Assembly: GCA_029990205.1 (NCBI GenBank)
Contig: JAPEKQ010000010.1
Coordinates: forward strand, 1 to 64,000
DNA: 64,000 bases
Source: a bacterium
GTDB taxonomy: Bacteria > Joyebacterota > Joyebacteria > Joyebacterales > Joyebacteraceae
Reading direction: 5' to 3'
Made by a program: the position numbers and the translations under genes
Notes under the pieces: generated by a model
Database searches by the model: none
What the model saw: the letters and a program-made list of their open reading frames with translations, nothing else
Told to the model about the DNA's origin: nothing
Shown: piece by piece, positions 53,010 to 60,207 of the stretch
Layout: each line of letters starts with the position of its first letter
How positions within the stretch are numbered: the stretch's first letter is position 1

Positions 53010-54064
53010 GATGCTGTCTCCGTATCTTGTCCGGTACCCGCCTGCCCGAAAGCATCCCGCTCAGCGGAGCGGGCCTGCTTCATCGCAGGGTCCAGGTACC
53101 GATGGTAGTCTATCCATCCGGGCTCCGGTTCGAAGCCCAGCTTGAGATTGATGTCGTACATCGGGTTCGTCGCGGCGTTCTCGGTCCGGACCCTCACGAA
53201 GCCCAGGTCGCGCGCGTCCGCGAGCACTGCCACCTTGAGCGCGGTGGCGATGCCGCGTCTGCGGTAGTCCCTCCTGACCCCAGTGATCTCGGTCCCGAGC
53301 GTCTCCCGGTCGGCCGGGTTGCGCCACAAGAGCGTCGCCCCGACCCACTCGTCGCCGTCCAGCGCGACGTATCCGAGCCGCGGGTCGTACCCCGGCGGCT
53401 GCATGATCTTGAGATACGTCTCGAAGCTCCGTCGGACGGGCGGGTCATCGTTCGGCATGTCCTGCATCGCCTCCCAGTCCAGATCGTAGAGCCGCCGCAT
53501 CGCGTCCGGAACGCGCTCCGCAAGACGGTCGAGTCGCTCGATGGTAACGCCGCTTCCGAGTACCCGCTCCCGCACGTCGCCGAACCGCGACTCGTCGAAG
53601 TCCCGAAGTGTCAGGCACGAGTTCGCACCGCGCATGATCTCCCGGAACCCGCGCTTCTCCGCGAAGCGCATCGCGACGTCACGGTCCTCCCGGATCCACG
53701 TCGAGAAGTAGACGGGCGGCGGATCGGCCTTGGCGAGCTCTCCCATGATAAACTCGTAGAGCGCCGTTCCGATCCCCCTGTTCCCGTACTCCGGATGCAC
53801 CGAGAAGTACAGCGTGTACTTCCCGGGCACGTGACTCCAGTTCGACTCGCCGAAGTTACCGGCCGCCACAACGTGGCCGTCGAGTTCGGCCAGAATGCGC
53901 CGGTACATGTACTGCTTCTCCCGGGCGTCATCCCGATGCCTGATGTTCTCGACGCACGTCGGCCGCTCCGGCTCCCACGCGTTCGCGATGAGGACGATCG
54001 CCTCGTAGTCGGCGTCGCTTCCGTCAAACTCGCGTATCAGGATGTCCGTGTTCGGCTCAGTCAT
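53006..54064 (-). CDS. Double-GNAT acetyltransferase, paralogue 2
   Basis: From the ATG at 54064 the protein has 352 residues with two GNAT domains: the first with VHPEYGNRGIGTALYE, the second with VRRDYRRRGIATALK and ATNPMYDINLKLGF. It is the most divergent of the four in its N-terminal half (for example the FSTWIREDRD segment) and has an extra 20-residue polar C-terminal tail. The start overlaps the 3' end of paralogue 3 by eight bases (ATGACTGA), and its stop overlaps the start of paralogue 1, so translation is tightly coupled. Confidence 0.88.
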   Translation of the reverse strand: MTEPNTDILIREFDGSDADYEAIVLIANAWEPERPTCVENIRHRDDAREKQYMYRRILAELDGHVVAAGNFGESNWSHVPGKYTLYFSVHPEYGNRGIGTALYEFIMGELAKADPPPVYFSTWIREDRDVAMRFAEKRGFREIMRGANSCLTLRDFDESRFGDVRERVLGSGVTIERLDRLAERVPDAMRRLYDLDWEAMQDMPNDDPPVRRSFETYLKIMQPPGYDPRLGYVALDGDEWVGATLLWRNPADRETLGTEITGVRRDYRRRGIATALKVAVLADARDLGFVRVRTENAATNPMYDINLKLGFEPEPGWIDYHRYLDPAMKQARSAERDAFGQAGTGQDTETAS

Positions 54065-55061
54065 TGCGCGCCTCGGCGCCGACGGGCTCGCCAGCCTCGG
54101 GAGCACCCACCATCTTTCGATAGATGACCTCACCCGGCATCTTCTCGAACCCGAGCTGAACATTGATCCCGTACATCGGGTTGTTCTCCTCGTTGTCCGT
54201 GATGATGTAGCGCACGCCGTGATCACGCGCGAACTCGCTCACCCGGACCTTCAGATCGGTCGCGATGCCCTTGCGACGGTACGGCTTCAGAACACCTGTC
54301 AGTCCCTGGTAGAGTCGCTCGGCGCTCGCGAGACACTTCCAGGTGCTCGACATCCCCACGTAGTCATCGCCGTCCACCGCGATGAACCATGACGCGCCAA
54401 GGAACGCGGGGTGCTCGAACTGCTTGATCCATTCATCGAACGGGCGCCTGGTCAGGGGATCCGGCATCGGCACATCCTGGAGGATCGCCCAGACGAGGTC
54501 GTAGAGCTTCGTCTTCGCGTCCGGGTCGTTCTCGAGCAGCCAGTCCCCTGTCCTGACGGTGAGACCGGCTCGCTCCACACTCCCGAGCTTCGGCGAGAAG
54601 GTATCCCAGTCGAAAGCGTCAACATCGAGCCGCGAGACCTCCTGTCGCTGGATGCGCTCGTAGCCCCGCTTCTCGAGGAAGCGCAGTGCGTCCTCGCGGT
54701 CCTCCATTGCGTCGCTGACAAGCTTGACGGGTTTCAGATCCCTTGCCTCGAGCACGCCCGTGACATGATCGTAGAGTCGCGTCCCGATGCCCCTGCGCTG
54801 CCATTCGGGGTGAACAACGACATACACGAAATACTTGCCCGGTTCGTAGCTCCCGGCGGACTCACCGACCGAGGCGTACGCCACGATCTCGCCGTCTTCC
54901 TCCCACATGTAACGCTGCCTGAAGAATCTCTTCTCGCGCATCCCGTCATCGACCTTGAGGCCCTCGGCCGTCAGAGGCCACTCGGGCAGGACCGCGTTGT
55001 GTATCTCCACCAGCCGGGTGTAGTCCCGGTCGCTGTTGTCAAACTCCCGCAAGTGTCTCAT
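54057..55061 (-). CDS. Double-GNAT acetyltransferase, paralogue 3
   Basis: From the ATG at 55061 (GGGAG nine bases upstream) the protein has 334 residues. The first GNAT domain has VHPEWQRRGIGTRLYD and the second VLKPYRRKGIATDLK followed by ITDNEENNPMYGINVQLGF. An ATG 18 codons upstream (55115) has no ribosome site and was not used. It lies 61 bases after paralogue 4, the only real gap within the four-gene set. Confidence 0.87.
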   Translation of the reverse strand: MRHLREFDNSDRDYTRLVEIHNAVLPEWPLTAEGLKVDDGMREKRFFRQRYMWEEDGEIVAYASVGESAGSYEPGKYFVYVVVHPEWQRRGIGTRLYDHVTGVLEARDLKPVKLVSDAMEDREDALRFLEKRGYERIQRQEVSRLDVDAFDWDTFSPKLGSVERAGLTVRTGDWLLENDPDAKTKLYDLVWAILQDVPMPDPLTRRPFDEWIKQFEHPAFLGASWFIAVDGDDYVGMSSTWKCLASAERLYQGLTGVLKPYRRKGIATDLKVRVSEFARDHGVRYIITDNEENNPMYGINVQLGFEKMPGEVIYRKMVGAPEAGEPVGAEARND

Positions 55062-55122
55062 AGCTCTGTATCTCCCGGCGATGTCGTCTGGTTCCCATCC
55101 GACGACATCGCCCATCGGGCCG

Positions 55123-56133
55123 CTACGGCCCGCCGTTGTCATTGTCTCCGTCGGCGCCGTCTTCAGGCGCGTCCGGTTCCCGCAGCTTCTTCGTGAAGTC
55201 CAGCCACGCCGGCGTCGGCTCGAACCCGAGTTCGACGTTGAGGAGGTACATCGGGTTGTTCTCCTCATTGTCCGTCTCGAGGGTCGTCGCCCCGCGCTCC
55301 TTCGCCATCTCGAGCGCGGTCACCTTGAGCGCCGTGGCGATGCCGCGACGCCTGTGGCTCCGGAGGACCCCCGTGAGTCCCGTGTAGAGCTTCGCGGGCT
55401 CGGCCAGCGAGACCCAGAACCCGGTCAGGCCGACGAGTTCGTTGCCGTCGACGGCCGCGAGATGCAGGTTCGGATCGTAGCCCGGCGAACCGAGCTCCTT
55501 CATGAACTGCTCGAACGCAACCTCGGTCGGCGGATCCGGAAGCGGGACGTCCTTCCATGTCTCCATGTTGAGTCGCCAGTACTTCCGGTCCCAGTCGTCG
55601 AAGCGCTCCGGCAGCTGCGCGTTCGTCACGATCTCGATACCCTGCGCTTCCACCTTCTCGCGCGCCCCCTCGAACCGGGACGGGTCGAAGGCCGCCACAT
55701 CGAGCCTTGAGACCTGATACCGCATCACGGACTCGAAGCCGCGCTTCGTCAGAAAGCGGATGTACTCGGGTCGGTCCTCGCGCGTGTCCGACGTCAGTTC
55801 GACCGGGTCGTGCGACGTCAGGAACTCCACCAGGTAGTCGTACATGGCCGAGCCGTAGCCCTTCCTCTGGTGGTCCGGATGGACCTGTATCCACAACGAG
55901 TACTTCCCCGGCTTGTGACACCACTCGCTCTCGATACATCCCCCGTACCCGACGATCTCGCCATCCACCTCACCGATCACCCTGTGGAACAGAAACTTCG
56001 GATTCCGCGTCTTGTCGCGGTACTTGATCGACTCGACGGCCGACAGCTCGTCGGGCCAGATCGCGTTGTTGATCCCGACCATCGCCTCGTACTCGGCGTC
56101 GACGGGAACGAAAGGTCTGATAGCAATGCTCAT
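55123..56133 (-). CDS. Double-GNAT acetyltransferase, paralogue 4 (first gene of the array)
   Basis: From the ATG at 56133 (GGGAGAG seven bases upstream) the protein has 336 residues. The first GNAT domain has VHPDHQRKGYGSAMYD and the second VLRSHRRRGIATALK with TDNEENNPMYLLNVELGF, almost the same as in paralogue 1. The last 15 residues are acidic. Upstream lie more than 400 bases of non-coding, structured sequence with a promoter and a short ORF, so this is the promoter-proximal gene of the array. Confidence 0.88.
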   Translation of the reverse strand: MSIAIRPFVPVDAEYEAMVGINNAIWPDELSAVESIKYRDKTRNPKFLFHRVIGEVDGEIVGYGGCIESEWCHKPGKYSLWIQVHPDHQRKGYGSAMYDYLVEFLTSHDPVELTSDTREDRPEYIRFLTKRGFESVMRYQVSRLDVAAFDPSRFEGAREKVEAQGIEIVTNAQLPERFDDWDRKYWRLNMETWKDVPLPDPPTEVAFEQFMKELGSPGYDPNLHLAAVDGNELVGLTGFWVSLAEPAKLYTGLTGVLRSHRRRGIATALKVTALEMAKERGATTLETDNEENNPMYLLNVELGFEPTPAWLDFTKKLREPDAPEDGADGDNDNGGP

Positions 56134-56449
56134 CGTGTCTCTCCCTGGTTCGTTGTCATTCTCCTGTGCGCCCGCGGGTCGCCGCGGACGCGCTCTCACC
56201 GTGCTGCCCTTCCTGCCCGTGCCGCCTCTTCTGCTCTCGCTGCTCCTGCCGCTCTGAACCGGCGCCCGGTTCTCTCACGTGGCGCCCCCTGTACCGATAT
56301 GACTGACCACCGCTCAATCCCATAGGTGTAGAACCCCTGTGGACGGAGTACGCCGTGATGTCTGTGTGCGCTGTTCTTGTGTGTGGGTTCGAGAGAGGCC
56401 CCCTGGGCTCCAGAGACCTCCGTAGTGCGGTACTGCTGGAGGTATGGAG

Positions 56450-56509
56450 CTAGGTGGTCGGTCTCTCGAGGTGCGTTCTCACACAGACGGGCTGGGTGAT
56501 GTCAGACAT
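56450..56509 (-). CDS. Candidate 19-residue leader peptide
   Basis: A short ORF (MSDITQPVCVRTHLERPTT) begins at the ATG at 56509 and ends at TAG (56450-56452). It has the strongest ribosome site in the neighbourhood, GGAGGAGG five bases before the ATG, and lies about 60 bases downstream of a predicted promoter and about 320 bases upstream of GNAT paralogue 4. The peptide shows no known domain and no run of a single amino acid of the kind used by classical attenuation leaders. The start codon lies in a 5-bp hairpin. It could be a regulatory leader ORF or chance. Confidence 0.35.
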   Translation of the reverse strand: MSDITQPVCVRTHLERPTT

Positions 56510-56567
56510 CCGCACCTCCTCCTTCGATCTGAAACCTTCGCCGACCTGATTCCTAACGTACCGTGTA

Positions 56568-56597
56568 TCGTATCCTGCAGTTCTGACACTCGTCAAG
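56568..56597 (-). promoter_or_regulatory. Predicted promoter upstream of the GNAT array
   Basis: On the minus strand TTGACG (56592-56597, five of six) and TACGAT (56568-56573, four of six) are 18 bases apart. Transcription from here would read through the leader ORF and the stems towards GNAT paralogue 4. It lies about 80 bases after the pyk stop, and no strong terminator separates pyk from it. Confidence 0.45.
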
Positions 56598-56676
56598 CCA
56601 AATCGTTGAAACGACGCGTCGATGGAGCAACGCGACTCGCTGAATGTCCGGTCACAGGCTTGGTCGTGCAGGAGTT

Positions 56677-58095
56677 CTAGACGGTGGCGACCTTGATGAG
56701 ATTGGTCGTCCCGGGCACATAGAGCGGAAGCCCCGCCGTGATAACGATCCTCTCCCCCTCGCCCAGACCGGCGTGCTCGCGCGCCAGCCGGACCGCCTCA
56801 CGCTCGATGTCCTCAGCCGTTGCGGGGCTTCCGGCCGCGGCCAGAAGCGGAGTGACCCCCCACACGAAGGCGAGCGCGTGCATTGTTCCGCTCTGCGGGG
56901 TTGGCGCGAGGATCGTCTGGCTCGGCCGGTGTTTGGACACCAGCCTCGCCGTACTGCCGGAGTACGTGAAGGTCACGATGGCGCTCGCTCCAAGATCATC
57001 CGCCATGCGGCAGGCCGCCAGCGCAACCGACTCGTCGGCGGTCTCGCCCGTCATCTCGCAGCCGCGTCGCTCCACGGCGGCCAGAAGCCCTGAGGCTTCC
57101 GTGACGTCGGCGATCCTCCGCAGCGTCTTGACCGACTCGACGGGATAGCTGCCGACGGCCGTCTCCTCGGAGAGCATCACCGCGTCCGTGCCGTCGAGCA
57201 CCGCGTTCGCCACATCGGTCACCTCGGCGCGCGTCGGCCGCGGGCTCTTCTCCATCGACTTGAGCATCTGCGTCGCCGTGATAACGGGCTTCGCCGCGCG
57301 GTTCGCCTCGGCGATGATCCTCTTCTGGACGAGCGGGACGGTTTCGAGCGGGATCTCAACCCCGAGATCACCTCGAGCGACCATCACGCCATCGACCGCT
57401 TCGATGATCTCCGCCAGGTTCTCGACCGCCTCGTGCTTCTCGATCTTGGCGATGATCGGCACCGAGGACCCGTGCCGGTCCAGCGCCGCCCGGACCTCGA
57501 CTATGTCCGCGGCGGAGCGCACGAACGATACGGCGACCGCGTCCACACCGATCTCGACACCGAACGCCAGGTCGACCTGGTCCTTCTCGGTGAACGCCGG
57601 CGCGGTGATCGTCCGTGCCGGAAGGTTGATGCCCTTGTGCGACGTCAGCCTGCCTCCCGTGATGACGCGGCAGACGATGTCGTCACGACTGACGCTCTCC
57701 ACCGAGAGTTCGATGGCCCCGTCGGCCAGCATCAGCGTGTCGCCCTGCTCCACGTCCCCGGGAAGCCCATCGTATGTCACCGACACCGACTCCCGGCCGC
57801 CCTCGACACCCCGCGTCGTGAGAACGAACGGCTGCCCGCTGACGAGCATCGCTCCGCCCTCGACGGTCGTGCCGGTACGGACCTTCGGGCCGGCCAGGTC
57901 CTGAAGCACCGCGATCGGTCGGCCGACAGCGTCGGCCGCGCGTCGGACGGACGCGGCAACGGACGCGTGTTCTTCGTGGGTTCCATGCGAGAAGTTGAGA
58001 CGGGCCACATCCATCCCCGCGCCGGCGAGCGCCTGGATGGCCTCGCGCTTCGAGGTCGCGGGTCCGATCGTGCAGACGACGCGTGTACGAGACAT
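56677..58095 (-). CDS. pyk: Pyruvate kinase
   Basis: Pyruvate kinase transfers phosphate from phosphoenolpyruvate to ADP. The 472-residue protein has RTRVVCTIGPATSKRE at the start, ARLNFSHGTHEEH, LQDLAGPKVRTG, the active-site region IIAKIEKHEAVENL with the catalytic Lys, VMVARGDLGVEIP and PVITATQMLKSM, and a C-terminal domain (about 345-472) with TYSGSTARLVSKHRP. The last 130 residues form a normal regulatory domain without the extra PEP-utilising domain. The gene is 66 bases downstream of the small PAS protein gene. Confidence 0.97.
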   Translation of the reverse strand: MSRTRVVCTIGPATSKREAIQALAGAGMDVARLNFSHGTHEEHASVAASVRRAADAVGRPIAVLQDLAGPKVRTGTTVEGGAMLVSGQPFVLTTRGVEGGRESVSVTYDGLPGDVEQGDTLMLADGAIELSVESVSRDDIVCRVITGGRLTSHKGINLPARTITAPAFTEKDQVDLAFGVEIGVDAVAVSFVRSAADIVEVRAALDRHGSSVPIIAKIEKHEAVENLAEIIEAVDGVMVARGDLGVEIPLETVPLVQKRIIAEANRAAKPVITATQMLKSMEKSPRPTRAEVTDVANAVLDGTDAVMLSEETAVGSYPVESVKTLRRIADVTEASGLLAAVERRGCEMTGETADESVALAACRMADDLGASAIVTFTYSGSTARLVSKHRPSQTILAPTPQSGTMHALAFVWGVTPLLAAAGSPATAEDIEREAVRLAREHAGLGEGERIVITAGLPLYVPGTTNLIKVATV

Positions 58096-58161
58096 CTGGC
58101 TCTCCCGTGCGACAGAGGAATACCGGCGAGACGGCGCATCACATGAGCAGCAGAGCTGCGT

Positions 58162-58509
58162 CTACTCGTCACCCGCGGGCGCGGGCGGCGCGTACCGCTC
58201 ATAGTACCCGATCAGCGTCCCGTCCGCATCGCGAACGGCGCGCATGAAGACCCGGTGCTTGCTGTTGTCCGTAATGAGACGCTCCTCTTCCCCGGCGCGC
58301 AGGGCTTCGAGCACCTCAAGGATGACCTTGTTGGATTGCGCATTGTGGCAGTCGAGCAGGTTCGTGCCGAGAAGCGCCTCCCCCTTCGAGTAGTGGGAGA
58401 CCGCCGCACGATTCATGAAGACGATGGTGTGCTCGAGATCCGCAACCAGGACCTCATCGGTGATACTGTCGAGGACCGAGCGAAGGAACCGGGCGTCGAT
58501 GGTCGGCAC
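58162..58509 (-). CDS. Single PAS-domain protein
   Basis: From the GTG at 58507-58509 (AGGAGG six bases upstream) the protein has 115 residues and consists of one PAS domain only: ITDEVLVADLEHTIVFMNRAA at the start (read here as VLVADLEHTIVFMNRAA), then HYSKGEALLGTNLLDCHN, and VFMRAVRDADGTLIGYYERY at the end. No kinase, methyl-acceptor or DNA-binding part is attached. The CHN segment resembles PAS domains that bind haem or a small ligand, but this is weak. It lies between rng and pyk with gaps of 20 and 66 bases, so it may be co-transcribed with both. Confidence 0.8.
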   Translation of the reverse strand: MPTIDARFLRSVLDSITDEVLVADLEHTIVFMNRAAVSHYSKGEALLGTNLLDCHNAQSNKVILEVLEALRAGEEERLITDNSKHRVFMRAVRDADGTLIGYYERYAPPAPAGDE

Positions 58510-58528
58510 TGGCACCTCCTGGTCTGCT

Positions 58529-60067
58529 CTAGTCCTTGATCTCCGCGGCAAGCTCCGCCCCGGATCTCGCCGAGAGGATGCGGAACTCCTCGCGCTCGAG
58601 GCTCTCGTCGTCGGTCACCTCGATGTTGCGTCTCGTCTCGCGCCGGAGCCGCTTGAGATGCGCCTCCCTCTCAGTGAGCAGGTGGACGGCGACCTCCGGA
58701 GAGACGCTCAGTTCGAGTTTCCTGTCGCGATGTGACGAGGCGACGCGGCGTATGGCGCGCTCGATCATCAGCTGGATCGAATCGAGCGACAGCACCTTCC
58801 CGGTCCCTTCACAGCACGGGCACGGGTCCGTGTAGCGGTGCAGGAGCGTCGGACGGACGCGCTGCCGCGTCATCCGGACAAGCCCCAGCTCGCCGATCGG
58901 GAACACCTTGCTCCGGGCGCGGTCCCGAGCGAGCACGCGCTTGAGTTCCTGGAGCACCTTGTCCCGGTTCCCCTCGGACGCCATGTCGATGAAATCGATG
59001 ACGATGATCCCGCCGATATCTCTCAGACGCAGCTGCCGACCGATCTCACGGGCCGCCTCGAGATTCGTCCGGAGGATGGTCTCCTCCTGGTTCTTCTTCC
59101 CGGTGTAGCGTCCGGTGTTGACGTCGACCGAGATCAGCGCCTCGGTGTGGTCGATGACGATGTAGCCGCCCTTCTTGAAGTAGACCTTCCGGCGAAGGCT
59201 CTTCTCGATCTCGCCCTCGATGTCGTAGGCGTCGAAGACCGGCACTCTGTCCTTGTAGTACTCCACGCGGGAACGAAGCTCCGGCGCCACGGTCCTCAGA
59301 TACCCCATGATCTCGCGATAGCCGCGGCGTGAGTCGATGATGAGCCGCTCGACATCCGTCGTGAACACGTCGCGGACGAGCCCGGCGGTCAGCCCCATCT
59401 CACGATGCACCAGCGCCGGCGCCTTCTTCTTGTCCGCGCTCGCGTGGATCTTCGTCCACGAGCGCGAGAGGTATTTGACGTCCCGCTTGAGCTGCCGCTT
59501 GCTCATCCCCTCCGCGACGGTCCGGATGATGATGCCGCCCCACCGCGGTCTGATCTCGCGCGCGATCTCCTTGAGACGGTCACGCTCCTCGGACGCCTCG
59601 ATCTTCCTCGACACTCCGACCGAACCCGAGAACGGAACGAGAACCAGGAATCGTCCCGGCATCGAGATCTGCGTGGTCACGCGCGGACCCTTCGTGCTGA
59701 TGGGTTCCTTCGTGACCTGAACGATGATCTCCTGCCCCTTCGTGAGCAGATCCTGGATCGGCGCGTTCGGCGACTCGAGCCGCCGCCCCTCCTCGACCTC
59801 GAGCCCGTCCATCCCGACGAGCACGTCGTCGCTCTCGGTGACGTCGCGCATATCCGAGACGTGGAGGAAGGCGCTCTTCTCGGTACCGATATCAACGAAC
59901 GCGGCCTGCATACCCGGCAGCACCGCGCCCACGCGCCCCTTGTAGATGTCACCGACGATCCGCTCTCCGTCCTCGGCCTCGACCATCAGCTCAACGAGCT
60001 TGTGGTCCTCGAGAATGGCGATGCGAGTCTCGGTCGGCGTATCATTGACTACGATTTCCTTGTACAC
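58529..60067 (-). CDS. rng: Ribonuclease G (RNase E/G family)
   Basis: The enzyme is an endoribonuclease of mRNA decay and 16S rRNA 5'-end maturation. The 512-residue protein has the S1 domain (about 35-130, interrupted by a short acidic insert at 80-105), the 5'-sensor/RNase H-like part, the catalytic Mg ligands Asp315 (SVDVNTG) and Asp358 (VIDFIDM), and the zinc link CPCCEGTG (416-423). It lacks the long C-terminal scaffold of RNase E, so RNase G is the better name. The start is a GTG with GGGAG close upstream. A consensus promoter and a 5'-leader hairpin precede it. Confidence 0.95.
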   Translation of the reverse strand: MYKEIVVNDTPTETRIAILEDHKLVELMVEAEDGERIVGDIYKGRVGAVLPGMQAAFVDIGTEKSAFLHVSDMRDVTESDDVLVGMDGLEVEEGRRLESPNAPIQDLLTKGQEIIVQVTKEPISTKGPRVTTQISMPGRFLVLVPFSGSVGVSRKIEASEERDRLKEIAREIRPRWGGIIIRTVAEGMSKRQLKRDVKYLSRSWTKIHASADKKKAPALVHREMGLTAGLVRDVFTTDVERLIIDSRRGYREIMGYLRTVAPELRSRVEYYKDRVPVFDAYDIEGEIEKSLRRKVYFKKGGYIVIDHTEALISVDVNTGRYTGKKNQEETILRTNLEAAREIGRQLRLRDIGGIIVIDFIDMASEGNRDKVLQELKRVLARDRARSKVFPIGELGLVRMTRQRVRPTLLHRYTDPCPCCEGTGKVLSLDSIQLMIERAIRRVASSHRDRKLELSVSPEVAVHLLTEREAHLKRLRRETRRNIEVTDDESLEREEFRILSARSGAELAAEIKD

Positions 60068-60097
60068 AACACTCCCATGAGACGGTGAATCATCGAA

Positions 60098-60128
60098 CGA
60101 ACGGCTCGCCGGGCGAGCGTCTCGTTCG
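60098..60128 (-). promoter_or_regulatory. 5'-leader hairpin of rng
   Basis: CGAACG pairs with CGTTCG outside, and GCTCGC pairs with GCGAGC inside around a 3-base loop, with a 4-base bulge on one side. It lies in the predicted leader of rng, about 30 bases before the start codon. In E. coli the rne leader forms hairpins used for feedback control by RNase E; a similar role here is inference. Confidence 0.45.
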
Positions 60129-60147
60129 TGGATTGGCTACGGACTCC

Positions 60148-60175
60148 ATTATAGGCATGCGTTCCCGAGCGTCAA
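60148..60175 (-). promoter_or_regulatory. Sigma-70-type promoter for rng
   Basis: On the minus strand TTGACG (60170-60175, five of six) and a perfect TATAAT (60148-60153) are 16 bases apart. It is the best -10 element in the window and gives a leader of about 75 bases before the rng GTG. Confidence 0.82.
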
Positions 60176-60207
60176 GCGTGGCAAGCGGATGCGCGAGCCA
60201 CTAGGGG

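Larger units (their letters stand above)
56134..56676. other. 543-base gene-free leader region with several stems
   Basis: No protein of convincing composition covers this interval. Besides the short ORF it holds nested inverted repeats: CGAGAGA (56390-56396) with TCTCTCG (56462-56468); inside them ACCTCC with GGAGGT (56416-56443) and CTGG with CCAG; and GGTGCG (56469-56474 region) with CGCACC (56510-56515 region) around the GATGT/ACATC hairpin (56498-56510). The stretch next to pyk is AT-richer than the rest. It could be a long 5' leader of the GNAT array or contain a small RNA; no tRNA, tmRNA, SRP or RNase P RNA signature was found. Confidence 0.5.

Noticed and set aside
56380-56400. tRNA T-arm (GGTTCGAG)
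   Set aside because: No acceptor, D or anticodon arm can be paired around it, and there is no CCA end.
56444-56680. A 78-codon plus-strand frame in the leader region
   Set aside because: It has no ribosome site and no family resemblance, and it overlaps the better-supported minus-strand leader ORF and promoter.
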